A DNA stretch of 64,000 nt from assembly GCF_000005505.3 (NCBI RefSeq), contig NC_016134.3, forward strand, positions 34,782,150-34,846,149. Direction: 5' to 3'. The translations under genes and the position numbers were made by a program. The DNA comes from Brachypodium distachyon (taxonomy: Eukaryota > Streptophyta > Magnoliopsida > Poales > Poaceae). Position 1 is the stretch's first letter. Each line of letters begins with the position of its first letter. Of the stretch, positions 1 to 10,344 are shown piece after piece. The notes under the pieces were generated by a model. That model saw only the letters and a program-made list of their open reading frames with translations, had not been told where the DNA came from and searched no databases.

Positions 1-23
1 ATTTTGAAAATTGGGATGTTACA
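1..23 (-). repeat. Start of the 3' LTR of the gypsy element
   Basis: These 23 bases are identical to the outer end of the LTR at 8749-8771 and end in TGTTACA on the plus strand, i.e. TGTAACA on the element strand. The rest of this LTR lies left of the window. Confidence 0.95.
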
Positions 24-40
24 GAACTAACCCCCTTAAG
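24..40 (-). other. Polypurine tract of the gypsy element
   Basis: On the minus strand this reads CTTAAGGGGGTTAGTTC and sits directly against the TG of the 3' LTR, the expected site for plus-strand priming. It overlaps the last codons of pol. A 14-base part (27-40) recurs inside the polyprotein frame at 2983-2996. Confidence 0.85.
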
Positions 41-3000
41 ATGAATCTCGTCCTCGAGATTCCTGTTGGTTAGCAAAAGGGTGTGGGTGGTCTTCTCGAA
101 GATCATCTTCACGTTCCCACGTAGCTTCTTCTTCGGTGTGGTGATTCCATTGGACCTTGCAGAACTTGATTGTCTTTGAACGGGTATGTCTTTCCGCTGT
201 TCCCAAGATCCTGGTTGGTTTTTCTTCATACGTGAGGTCGCTTTGAATCTCCACTTCGTCAAGTGAAACTGTATCCCTTAGTGGCGTATCGGCCATTTCC
301 GGGTGGCACTTCTTTAGCTGTGACACATGGAATACGTCGTGGACACTTGTCAACTTTTTGGGTAACTCCAACTTGTAAGCAACCTCTCCTTGGCGTGCTA
401 AAACCTTGTAGGGTCCAATATAGCGTGGTGCTAATTTTCCTTTAATCCCAAATCTCTTAACTCCGCGTATCGGGGAAACTCTGAGATACGCTCTGTCACC
501 AATCTCATTAATGACATCCCTTCGTTTGGAATCTGCATAACTCTTTTGTCTGGATTGAGCTATCTTAAGTCTGTCTCGAATCAGTCTGACCTTCTCTTCA
601 GCGTCTTTTATCATGTCGGGTCCGAATAGACTGCGGTCCCCTACACCATCCCATAGCAAAGGTGTCCTGCACTTCTTGCCATACAAAGCTTCGAATGGTG
701 CCATTCCAATACTCGCTTGGAAACTGTTGTTGTAGGAGAACTCTGCATATGGTAGATTCTCATCCCAGCTAGAACCATAGTCCAGAGCGCAAGCTCTTAA
801 CATATCTTCAAGAATTTGGTTCACTCTTTCTGTTTGTCCATCTGTCTGTGGGTGAAACGCTGTGCTAAACTCTAGTCTCGTGCCTAGAGACTCGTGCAAT
901 TGCCCCCAAAATCTTGAGGTAAATTGGGTACCTCTGTCTGAAACGATCTCTTTAGGAACTCCATGTAGGCATACAATCCTAGACATGTAACGTTTGGCCA
1001 ACTGTGCACTTGTATAGGTAGTCTTCACTGGTATGAAATGAGCAACTTTGGTCAAACGGTCAACTACTACCCATATTGAATCATAACCCGATCTCGTCCT
1101 TGGTAAGCCGGTGATGAAGTCCATGCCTACCTTATCCCATTTCCAGTCTGGCACTGGCAATGGTCGTAGTAACCCAGCTGGTTTCTGATGTTCAGCCTTG
1201 ACTCTGCTACAAACATCACACAGAGCGATATACTCAGCGATGTCTCGCTTCAATCCCGTCCACCAAAACTTTTCTTTCAAGTCCATGTACATCTTTGTAT
1301 TACCGGGGTGGATTGAGTACGGTGAATCATGAGCTTCCTGTAGTATTAGCTTTCTGATCTCGGGGTCTTGTGGTACACAAATACGCTTCTCAAACCATAC
1401 GGTACACTGATCGTCCTCAACGAATCCTGTTGCTTTCTCAATAGCCATATTATCTTTTATCGTTCTTATTTCCGGGTCTTCTTTCTGGGCTTCTCTAATT
1501 CTGTCCAGCAGAGTGGGTTGTACTTCCATGTTGGCTAAGTAACCTTCTTGAACTAACTCCAATCTGAGGTCCTTGAATTGCTCACACAATTCTGCAGGTA
1601 ACTCTCCAGCGGTAAGTCCATTAACATAGCCCTTGCGGCTCAAAGCGTCAGCTACTACGTTAGCCTTGCCCGGATGGTATTGAAGATTCAGATTATAATC
1701 CTTGATTAACTCTAACCATCTTCTTTGTCTCAAGTTCAATTCTTTCTGCGTGAATATATACTTCAAGCTTTTATGATCGGTGAATAACTCACATTGCTTT
1801 CCCATGAGATAGTGCCTCCAAGTCTTGAGTGCGTGCACTACCGATGCTAGTTCCAGATCATGAGTGGGGTAATTTCCTTCATGATTCTTAAGTTGTCTTG
1901 AGGCGTATGCTACGACTCTTCCTCCTTGCATCAAAACACAGCCCAATCCTAAACGCGAAGCGTCACAGTACACTTGAAAATCTTCCAGTAAGTCGGGTAA
2001 AACAAGGATGGGCGCTGATACTAGCCTCTTCTTCAAGTCCTGAAAACTTTCCTCACATTTATCAGTCCATTCAAACTTCTTTTCTTTCTTCAAAAGTTCA
2101 GTCATAGGCTTGGCAATCTTGGAGAAATTCTCTATGAACCTCCTGTAATATCCAGCAAGTCCTAAAAAGCTGCGAACATCTCCGACGTTCTTAAGGACTT
2201 CCCATTCAGTCACCGCTGCCACTTTAGCGGGGTCGACGGCAATTCCATTTCCTGACACAATGTGTCCCAAGAAACCAACTTCAGACAACCAAAATTCACA
2301 CTTGCTGAATTTTGCATAAAGCTTGTGCTCTCTAAGCTTTTCCATGATCAGACGCAAATGTTCTTCATGTTCTTCTTTGCTCTTCGAGTAGATCAAAATG
2401 TCGTCGATGAATACTACGACAAACTTATCCAAATATTCCATGAATACCTTGTTCATCATATTCATGAAGTAAGCCGGGGCATTGGTTAATCCAAAAGGCA
2501 TCACTGTGTACTCATACAGGCCATACCTAGTGGTAAACGCTGTCTTGGGTATATCCACTTCTCGGATCTTTAACTGAAAATAACCTGATCGAAGATCGAT
2601 CTTTGAGAAAACACAGGCTCCTTTCAACTGATCGAATAGATCATTGATTATGGGTAGTGGGTACTTGTTCTTTATCGTCACCTCATTTAGTGAGCGATAG
2701 TCTATGCACATCCTTTGGCTTTTGTCTTTCTTTTCCACAAATAGAACAGGTGCTCCCCATGGTGATGAGCTAGGGCGGATAAATCCTTTGGCCAACTGTT
2801 CTGTCAATTGCTTCTTCAGCTCTTTCAATTCATCTACGGCCATCTTATACGGTCTCTTGGCTATAGGTCCACTTCCTGGCAATAACTCAATAAGAAATTC
2901 CACATCTCGGTCCGGCGGCATGCCTGGTAATTCTTCTGGAAACACATCCGGATATTCTTTTACTATCGGTACATCCTCTAGGCTAACCCCCTTAAGAGAA

Positions 3001-3104
3001 TTTACCTTGGGTAATTTAAGCTCATAGTTTGACTTGAAGCGGATTCGCTTCTTCTCTGGAGTGGTGAGTGTAATAGTCCTCTTGACACAATTTATAAGTC
3101 CTTC
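36..3104 (-). CDS. pol: Ty3/gypsy Pol: reverse transcriptase, RNase H, integrase, chromodomain
   Basis: From the methionine at 2945 the frame gives 969 residues, and it is open back to 3104, just after a TAG. Counting from 2945: the RT core has the KIDLRSGY block near residue 115 and the catalytic FIDDIL motif at 179-184. RNase H has its catalytic aspartate in YCDAS near 328 and TDHKSL near 389. The RNase H-like domain ends at ADALSRK near 432. The integrase zinc finger has His 539/546 and Cys 576/579. The catalytic core opens at MDF (608-610), with SDRGTQF further on. The last about 60 residues resemble a chromodomain (VQW, then EEATWE). The protein would copy the RNA and insert the cDNA, with the chromodomain possibly steering it to certain chromatin. 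No internal stop is present, so it may be translatable if the upstream TAG is bypassed. Confidence 0.95.
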   Translation of the reverse strand, partial: EGLINCVKRTITLTTPEKKRIRFKSNYELKLPKVNSLKGVSLEDVPIVKEYPDVFPEELPGMPPDRDVEFLIELLPGSGPIAKRPYKMAVDELKELKKQLTEQLAKGFIRPSSSPWGAPVLFVEKKDKSQRMCIDYRSLNEVTIKNKYPLPIINDLFDQLKGACVFSKIDLRSGYFQLKIREVDIPKTAFTTRYGLYEYTVMPFGLTNAPAYFMNMMNKVFMEYLDKFVVVFIDDILIYSKSKEEHEEHLRLIMEKLREHKLYAKFSKCEFWLSEVGFLGHIVSGNGIAVDPAKVAAVTEWEVLKNVGDVRSFLGLAGYYRRFIENFSKIAKPMTELLKKEKKFEWTDKCEESFQDLKKRLVSAPILVLPDLLEDFQVYCDASRLGLGCVLMQGGRVVAYASRQLKNHEGNYPTHDLELASVVHALKTWRHYLMGKQCELFTDHKSLKYIFTQKELNLRQRRWLELIKDYNLNLQYHPGKANVVADALSRKGYVNGLTAGELPAELCEQFKDLRLELVQEGYLANMEVQPTLLDRIREAQKEDPEIRTIKDNMAIEKATGFVEDDQCTVWFEKRICVPQDPEIRKLILQEAHDSPYSIHPGNTKMYMDLKEKFWWTGLKRDIAEYIALCDVCSRVKAEHQKPAGLLRPLPVPDWKWDKVGMDFITGLPRTRSGYDSIWVVVDRLTKVAHFIPVKTTYTSAQLAKRYMSRIVCLHGVPKEIVSDRGTQFTSRFWGQLHESLGTRLEFSTAFHPQTDGQTERVNQILEDMLRACALDYGSSWDENLPYAEFSYNNSFQASIGMAPFEALYGKKCRTPLLWDGVGDRSLFGPDMIKDAEEKVRLIRDRLKIAQSRQKSYADSKRRDVINEIGDRAYLRVSPIRGVKRFGIKGKLAPRYIGPYKVLARQGEVAYKLELPKKLTSVHDVFHVSQLKKCHPEMADTPLRDTVSLDEVEIQSDLTYEEKPTRILGTAERHTRSKTIKFCKVQWNHHTEEEATWEREDDLREDHPHPFANQQESRGRDSS

Positions 3105-3899
3105 CTACTTCGCTAGCCAATCCATACCTAGGATCACATCCAAACCTTTTGATCCTAACACTATCAGGTCTGTGGGGAAATTGTGTTTTCCAATTTTTAA
3201 TGACAGCATTCGGCATTCATGAGCCGTTATCATCTCTCCCCCAGGTGACTTCACCTTCATAGGGTTCACTAAGGTACTAGTGTTTAATCCATTCTCATGC
3301 ACAAAACTCCTTGAGATAAAAGAATGCGATGCACCGGTATCAAACAGTATGAGTGTTTCAAAAGAATTTAGACGGAAGGTGCCGATTACGATACCTTGCT
3401 CCTCCGTGATTTCCTCCACGTTGATGTGGTTCACATTGCCCTTCTGAAATGGGTTAGGCTTTGCTCCAGCCTCATTGAACTTCTCCGGACAATCATTAGA
3501 GTTGTGTCCCATCTTGTGACACTTAAAGCATTGCACTTGGCTCAGATCTCTGCCAGTGGTGCGGTTCTGCGCTGGGTTGCCTCCATTGTTCTGGCCACTG
3601 CCCTTGTTGTTGTTGATCCTTTGACGTTGGTGATGATGCTGGTACTGGTTATTCTTATTAATGTTCTGGTTGTTGGTTATCTGCCAGGTTACCATTTGGA
3701 AAAGTTGAGTCTGAGCTGCCGACAGAGTCTGCACGGTCACTGCATTGTCGTTCTCTCCCTCATGGTTGTCACTGTTGTTGATGGCATGGCTATTGTTGTT
3801 GGGGACTCTTTTTAGGATAGCATAGATGAGAAATAGATAGACAGGATCTAAGGGAAAACTAAGCCCCACAACACAGACAAAACAACAGTTCAAACACAA
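3105..3899 (-). pseudogene. Gag remnant with zinc knuckle, plus aspartic protease; ends at an in-frame TAG before pol
   Basis: A 264-residue frame. An Asn/Gln-rich stretch (residues 34-115) is followed by a CCHC zinc knuckle (Cys124, Cys127, His132, Cys137) and a retropepsin with the DTGASHSF active site at 187-194. Chromoviral Gag normally has a capsid domain of about 200 residues between the Asn/Gln-rich leader and the knuckle. Here the two join directly, so the capsid segment is absent. The frame ends at TAG (3105-3107) right after the protease motif GMDWLAK and continues in the same frame into pol, so one point change probably split a gag-pro-pol polyprotein. The listed ATG at 3899 may not be the native start. 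Confidence 0.85.
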
Positions 3900-4139
3900 T
3901 TATAACACAAGCATGACAATTCAATCATGAAGAAGTCAACTAAAAAGCAAGCAAAAACATTCACTAGGATTTTAACATCCAAAACAAATAGTTCACAAGG
4001 CATAACCAGCCTAAACACAAGTATAGAGTTGCAAATAAACACACGAATCTACATTGCCATACCACAACGACGGCATGGTCAATGACTAACACGATAACGA
4101 ATATAGTATAATAAATAGTCCAGCGGCTCAAAACTGAAA

Positions 4140-4967
4140 CTAAGGAAGTGAGAGGAAGTTGGTGTTCCCGGAGTTCTTCGCCCTGGAACGGGTGCGGGTG
4201 GCAGGTGTGTCCATCTCCTGCGCCTCCTGTGGTTCCATCTCCTCGTCCTGAGGGGGTGGTGGAGCTTGTGCTGGTGCAGGTGCAGGGTTGGTGTTGTTGA
4301 CCTGGGCTTGGAGCTGATCATACTGAAGTTGCAGGAGATCCTTCTCGTACATAATCTGCTCCATGATCGCGTGCATGTTCAGGATAACATCTCCCCTACG
4401 GTTCACCTCGTTTGTCTTCATCGTCAGTTGACCTTGGAGTATCCCCACCTGATCTTCAGCTATGTCTGTACGGGTCATCTCGTTGTAGAGACTCTTTCCT
4501 ATGTCCACCATGTTCTGCTCCAGAGCTTGAAACTGAACATCCTCCATGTGGGGATCCTCGCCTAGGATCTCCGGTCCCACGGCATTCCCGCCAACAACTC
4601 GCCTTCCGAAGCTACGGAAGACAGAGTCCGGAGGCGGTTCATCATGGTACGCCTCGCACACACGGGCTATCGCATGTTGCATGGCGAACTGGAGTCCCAG
4701 CATGAAGTCGGGGTAGCGCACGGAGTAGGTGATGTCGGGCGTCAATGGAACAACAGTCCGTCCTTTGATCTCCGTGTCGATCTCCCAGCGGCGTGCACTT
4801 CCCTGAGATCCCACCGGCTCAGCACGTCCTCGGAAACAAGGTGCTGCCAGGTGCAGTGTCGTGCACAAAGTAGCAAGCTGCCTCCCAAACGGGATGTCGT
4901 CGTCAACTGTCGGGTAATGGACGTGTGTGAAAGGTGGCTCATCTCCGAAATTTGGTGGTCCATTCAT
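4140..4967 (-). CDS. Extra sense ORF of the gypsy element, between 5' LTR and gag
   Basis: A 275-residue uninterrupted ORF downstream of the primer-binding site and upstream of the gag remnant, on the element's coding strand. The first about 110 residues look globular (aromatic and hydrophobic, with Trp61). Residues about 140-225 are charged and heptad-like and could form a coiled coil. A Pro/Ala-rich, then acidic, then basic tail follows (RTRSRAK). No zinc knuckle or capsid signature is visible. Extra ORFs of unknown function are known from plant Ty3/gypsy elements. Whether this one is such an ORF or a diverged Gag N-terminal portion cannot be settled here. Uninterrupted length and position argue that it is real. 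Confidence 0.6.
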   Translation of the reverse strand: MNGPPNFGDEPPFTHVHYPTVDDDIPFGRQLATLCTTLHLAAPCFRGRAEPVGSQGSARRWEIDTEIKGRTVVPLTPDITYSVRYPDFMLGLQFAMQHAIARVCEAYHDEPPPDSVFRSFGRRVVGGNAVGPEILGEDPHMEDVQFQALEQNMVDIGKSLYNEMTRTDIAEDQVGILQGQLTMKTNEVNRRGDVILNMHAIMEQIMYEKDLLQLQYDQLQAQVNNTNPAPAPAQAPPPPQDEEMEPQEAQEMDTPATRTRSRAKNSGNTNFLSLP

Positions 4968-5322
4968 CTACAAGATTGATGGTGGGGGAAAAGAATTAGT
5001 CACATGATCAAGTAGGTGGATGCATAAATGTAATAATGACAATATGAGGTGTAGGTTATGCAAACATGACGTATGATTGTAATAGTGGAAAGCATGATAT
5101 TGTAGTATGAGGTGTAAATAAATGCATATAAAATCTTTAGATGCAAGTGGATGAAATAAAATACAAGTAGTACATATGCATTGGACCTTGGTATGATTGC
5201 AAGTGTATATGATTATTCATGTATCTCAATATGCACATTTAGAGTGGTATGAAATGCATAGAACAATCCTATGGTCTCTTTTAGTCTAATCCATGCTAGG
5301 GTCACGTTCCTACAAGCAACAC

Positions 5323-5340
5323 AACCTGGCTCTGATACCA
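5323..5340 (-). other. Primer-binding site, initiator tRNA-Met
   Basis: On the minus strand it reads TGGTATCAGAGCCAGGTT, matching the 3' end of plant initiator methionine tRNA, two bases inside the LTR end at 5343. It fixes the element's orientation and the 5' LTR boundary. Confidence 0.93.
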
Positions 5341-5342
5341 TC

Positions 5343-8300
5343 TGAAGCGACCGCCCACGTAAAAGAATTCGATCTCTGTGCTTTAGTGCTAGTCCCTGGA
5401 TCGACTCACTAGCACAGACAGTTTCAAGATGTAATATCATAGAACAAAGGTCTCAATATTACAACGTATCATCCAGAATATAAAAGGGTACTTACAACTC
5501 GCATAACCTCACGGGTTATCTGGAAATAAAACAATTGTTTAGCAGCGGAAAACGGAAGATACAAGGGCACATCAACACCACGGTGAGAGCGTGTTGGAAT
5601 GTAGGCCCGTAACCCAAACAAGTAGAACGTACATCTTACTCGTCGTCGGAGCTTCCTGCATCATTAAACGATGCAGCCCCTAGGGTCAATACATTGAATG
5701 TATTGGCAAGATTCACTAGGAGTTATATCAAAACCTACCAAGTATATGCAGTATTTGGCAAGGTGGAGTTCAGGCTGTTTGCGTGGAAGCAGAACATAAA
5801 TTACCCTACTACAAAGGAATGTTATAATAATGTTAACTAATGGACACGGGGTAGACACACCCATGCTCCTATTAACCTAGAGTACATTGAAGTGGATTCT
5901 TCAAGTGCTCCTACCCTGTTCAAACAATTCATTTTATTTAAGAAATTGGAATGAGTGAGACTTTCCTTACAGCTCCACATCTAGTCGCTCAAATTGTCCG
6001 TTGCCGGGGACACGGCTAAGTACTTAGTTTTGACGCTCTCGAGAGTTTGTACACATTCCCCACAAGAAACCGACGTGTTAATCCCTTGCTGTCCTCTGGA
6101 TAGAGTAGCGACGGCATCGATTACGAGATTTTCAGAGGTAATTCCCTAAACCACGAGAGAATCACGCTCCCCCTACACGGCTACCTCAGTACAATTCCTC
6201 GGGTCTAGGTTCATACAACTTACTCTTGTCTCGCCAGAGCCCATATAGCATTGTGGTTGTACTAGGAGCTTCTAAATAGGAAACTAGTCCAGTCTCAGTT
6301 ACCCCAGGTGGCATTCCACATTTGCAACGTAGGCGCTCCCCGAATCCACGGGAGAGACGTCCATGGACGATCCATTCCTGAATCCACAGGAACTCGACTC
6401 AGAGGGACACATAGAAATCGACCTGACGCCGCTAATCCTCAAAATCCTCAAAGCAGCCCACCCAGGATGGTTCATTGAATTAGTTGTTTTGCCTTACATC
6501 TAACAAAACATTTCATATAGCCAAAGGCATAACAATATCATAATGTAGTTATTTCCCCCACGATACTACCATAGCTTAGCATTCAAACTACAATCGATGG
6601 CAATTTGGTAGCAAGGTAATGGCGAGGGTAAACTATACTACCTGGGATTTATAGCTAGCATAGAGGTACGAGTAATAGTCCTATCAATGCATCTCTACCA
6701 ACAACACTAATGCATAAGTATTTTAAAACAACAATAATAATGGGATATGATCAAAGTGAACTTGCCTTGTCCAAGGTTGTGGTAGTTCTCGCACTCTTCG
6801 CAACAACAAGAAATACACTCCACACAATCTAAAATAAAAGAAACACACACAATAAACACAACATTCAATACAAAAACCATGCCATGATGCATATGCCAAG
6901 ATGATGCACACAAAGGTTACTTCTAACGTACAAAGTTTCGTTTCTGTTTTGAAAAGGCTCTCAAAAGATTTGGACAGATTATACAACATCAAAGTGGTAA
7001 TTAATATGCAAGAAACATGAATAGGGTTTAAAACAAAAGATTTTGCGGCTTTTGTAACATAGAGCAATAGTTAACTTGTATGCCATGATTAAACACAAAA
7101 TAATTTCTTTTCTGGTCCTAATGGATAGAGAACGAGTTTAAATAATTTTATAGCAAGCTAACATGCTCAAAACTATTTTGAAACAATTCATTTGAAATTT
7201 AAACCATAAACCACCATTCTGTAAATAGCTACTGTCTAAGTTATTCAAAACTGAAAATAAACAGTGCCAAAATATTCTACACGTTGCGACGATTCCAGAA
7301 AGGTGTGGATCGTAAATTTTGGACAAACGGTTTAAAAGATATAAAGGTTTGAAGTTATAGGGTCTTTTCTGCAAAAGTGTATTATCCACTTCGGCCGAAT
7401 AAAAAAAATAGGATAAAATAAAACAAAACTTGCCACGTGGCGAAACCTGACTGGCCCGGTTCTAGGGTTCCGGCCGGCGGGCGAGCTCGCCGGCGGCGGC
7501 GCGGGCAGGCGGCGCGGGGCGGCGCGGCGCGGGCGCGGGCTGCGCGGAGGCGGGCGCGGGCGGGCGGCGCGGGCGGGCGGCTGGGGCGGCGCGGGGCCGC
7601 GGGCTGCGCGGAGGCGGCGCGACGGGCGGCGCGCGGGCTGCGCGGAGGCGGCGCGACGGGCGGCGCGCGGGCGGAGCGGGGTGGCGCAGGCGGCTGCGCG
7701 GGCACGGACAGCGCGCGGAGGGCGGCGCGGCGCACGGGCGCGGCACGCGGGGCGGCGCGGGGGTGCGGCCAGGCGGAGCGGGAGGCGGAGGCGGCGCGCG
7801 GACGGCGGAGCACGGGCGGCGGGCGGCGGCCGGCGCCGAGGAAGACGACCGGCGCGGGCGGCCGGAGGCGGCGGCGGCGGCCAAACGCAAAGGCGAGCGC
7901 GTCACGGCGTTCGGGACGGGGAGAGGAGAGAGTCTAGGGGAGTGGCGCGGGGAGAACCTCACCGGAACGGCGACGAAACGCGAAGAACGGCGGTGGCAGC
8001 AACGAACTCCGGCGAGCAATTACTTCCTAACCGGTGCGAAATTGAACGAGCGGTTCGGGGGAATTGGAGGCGAAAAGCGAGGCCTTCGGGGTGACGCGCA
8101 AGGATTTGGAGAAAACGGCCCGAGCGCGGAGAAATCGGAGGTGGAGTCGTGGGCAGTTCGCGGGCGTGCGTGGCCGGATTTTTCGGACGGAGGTTGAAGA
8201 TGACGCGTGGGTCCCACCGGTCAGTGAGAGCGGGCGGCTCGGGCTCGGCGGAGCCGGTCCGGTTCGATCTGGTCCGGCCGGTTTGACCGGTTCGGTTCGG

Positions 8301-8771
8301 TTTTTCCTTTTCTTTTATCTATTTTCTGATTTTGAACCTCAAAATTGATTCGGATCTCCAAATCACTCCAAATAAAATGCAACAAAATTTGTAAAATCAT
8401 ATTTTCATATGATATAACTTTTGGAACAAGAATTTCCTCAAAATAAAATACTTAAAAATACATTTGCCTATAAAACGGCTTTTAGGGCCCTTAGGCTATC
8501 GAAGCAAATTATTTTTTTCAAAATACTTTGAAAAGCCAACTTATGGGATAGCTCTATATATGCATTAAATCCCTTTTTACCACAATACCCTCATGGGTTA
8601 AAAATGCAAATACTCGAGAGCAAGATCAAAGCCCAAAATCAAAGAAAAGCATTTTTGCAAAAAGGGTTTTCTGGGCAAACTTTAGGGTTTTGAAAGTGAT
8701 CAAATGCAAGGGTGACATGATGCTTATGATATGCAATGCATATGAAGAATTTTGAAAATTGGGATGTTACA
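5343..8771 (-). repeat. 5' LTR of the gypsy element, 3429 bp
   Basis: Bounded by TG (5343, plus strand) and CA (8771). On the element strand it opens TGTAACATCCC and ends GGTCGCTTCA. The unusual length is typical of Tekay/Del-type chromoviruses. It is strongly heterogeneous: AT-rich at both ends, with a very GC-rich, CpG-dense block at about 7460-8300 built partly of short tandem repeats (7538-7670). A possible U3 TATA motif (tatatagag on the minus strand, near 8553-8561) lies about 210 bp inside the LTR start. No protein-coding ORF in it can be supported. Confidence 0.93.
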
Positions 8772-9516
8772 TCATCCCTTCTGCCTTGAGCTCGAGGAGG
8801 CCGGCATGAATTTCGTTGATCTCGGCGTTGGTCTCCTTCGAATCGAACGTCCAGTTCTTCTTCTCCTCCGGTGGGCCGACTACGAATCCCGGCAAGTTGA
8901 TCTTGTCGGCTTCGGAGGAGTTCTTGACGTAGAAGAAGGTCTTGAGCCACTTTATACAGGACTCAAGATCTTAAATCCGGGGAAAAACCGAACCTCGGCG
9001 AGGTATGACGGTGGCAGCGCCGCACTGGGTCTTCGGCTTAGCGGCGTCGGGATTCTCTTTGTCGAGAAGAACTTGGGGCCGGAACATGAAGTATTTGGCC
9101 CACAAGTCAACGGAAGGCCAAAGGTCGGGATAGGCCTCACAGCAGGTGACGAACGCCGAGAGTGTGAGAATGGCGTTCGCCGAAAGGTTGAATGGCGTTC
9201 GCCGAAAGGTTGTATGGCTGAAGGCCGAAGAAATCTAGGAAATTCCTAAGGAAGTCGCTGGCCGGGAGAGCAAAACCACATTTGAAATGAGCGAGGAAGA
9301 CAACATGCTCACCAGGCTCCGGTGTCAGCACGGTCTCGTCGTCGGGGATCCGGCACTCCACGTCTTCCGGAATCCCCGTCGGGAGCGGCGGAGCCACGCA
9401 ATGTTCGTCGGGGAGACATCGGAGCCCTCCCAACCGGCTCGCTCCGAGCCCGTCCTCTCTTCGACCTGCTGAGTAGCAGGGTCGGCGGCGGCGGCGGCGC
9501 GAGAAGAAGAAGCCAT
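8772..9516 (-). pseudogene. Antisense ORF of the Tat-like gypsy element (Transposase_28/PF04195-like), frameshifted
   Basis: The likely start is the ATG at 9516, giving MASSSRAAAAADP. The first frame runs to about 9380, where the reading shifts to the frame carrying IPEDVECRIPDDE and EPGEHVVFLAHFKCGF, features I recognise from the plant putative gypsy type transposon family. A 22-bp tandem duplication at 9168-9212 shifts the frame again. Downstream pieces such as LWAKYFMFRPQVL and TFFYVKNSSEADKINLPGF are visible in further frames. The 3' end is cut by the chromovirus insertion. Function in intact elements is unknown. Here at least three breaks make it non-functional. Confidence 0.8.
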
Positions 9517-10344
9517 GGGTTGGAAAAGTGGATCTAGGGTTTGTCTCTTCGGCGAAAAGGTATAGGCGCAGGGTTCGGACGAGCAGGAAAAGCGGCGGCA
9601 GAGAGCAAGCGTGCATGCGCACGAGGATGCGGCGGTGATTTGGTTGCTGGGAGGTAGGAACAGCGGCGGCAAAGGAGCTAGGAGCTAGCAGCAATGGCGA
9701 GTGCGCAGAGAGCAAGGGGGCAGAGGAGAGCGAGGAGGAAGATGAATCCGAAGGGTTTTTTACCCTCGCTCTCTCCCTTTACTTATACCCGTGGCGCACT
9801 AACGGGGCGCGGATCCCCCGCGCCCACAATCCCTTTGGCCAACGGGAAGAACGCGCACGACTTTGGGGGCAGTTAATCCCATTAAAGCGCACGCGCTCGG
9901 TTACAGCGCGGCGTGGCGCAGAGAATCCCGTCGGATCCGGGAGGACAAGTGTCCGCGTGGGAATCGAAATTCCCCTCTTAATGGCTCTGTCGGTTTTACT
10001 GTCCGATGAGACGACGCGCTCGCTTCAAAAAGCGCGCCGGCAGTACTTCGGGTCTTATCTTCCCGTTAATTAAGAAAAGCACAGAGTACGAGCGACAGGT
10101 GGCACCTGTGTCGGCAGAAGTAAGTTTTCTACTGTCGACCACGGAGAAGAAAAGAATCTCGGCCCGGGGCTGAATAAGCACGCCGACCCGTTATCTCGGA
10201 ATAGTTTGATCTCGGCTGAGAGGACTCGGGGTTGTCTCGGCACTCTCTTCGGCTAAGCCCTTGTAGGCTTTGGTGGTTTGACTTTGGGAAACTATCGTGG
10301 CCCGACATTCTTCCCTGCCGGACCGCAACAGCTTCGGGGACTTG
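8772..10344 (+). mobile_element. 3' internal part of a Tat-like Ty3/gypsy element, interrupted by the first element
   Basis: This stretch lies between the insertion point of the chromovirus (8771/8772) and the 3' LTR beginning at 10345. It carries an antisense ORF in the place, between pol and the 3' LTR, where some Tat-lineage elements carry one. A purine-rich stretch (cttcggggacttg, 10332-10344) directly before the LTR fits a polypurine tract. The region 9717-10330 holds no recognisable coding sequence. The gag-pol part would lie left of the window, beyond the inserted element. Confidence 0.8.

Larger units (their letters stand above)
1..8771 (-). mobile_element. Ty3/gypsy chromovirus-type LTR retrotransposon, nearly complete, 3' LTR cut by window edge
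   Basis: Read on the minus strand the order is 5' LTR (8771-5343), primer-binding site, an extra sense ORF, a gag-protease ORF, a pol ORF, polypurine tract (40-24), then the first 23 bases of the 3' LTR (23-1). Bases 1-23 match the outer end of the right LTR at 8749-8771, which fixes the LTR boundary. Pol order is RT, RNase H, integrase, C-terminal chromodomain-like segment, which places it among chromoviruses, most like the Tekay/Del group with its long LTRs. The element interrupts the antisense ORF of an older gypsy element at 8771/8772. The right flank begins tcatc, a candidate target-site duplication whose partner lies outside the window. The frame is open across pol, so the insertion looks fairly young, but gag is incomplete and one stop codon splits the polyprotein. 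Confidence 0.95.

Noticed and set aside
7437..8217. Several overlapping ORFs of 100-185 codons on both strands
   Set aside because: They lie in the GC-rich repeat block of the LTR, where stops are rare in all frames; the products are Ala/Arg/Pro-rich low-complexity sequence.
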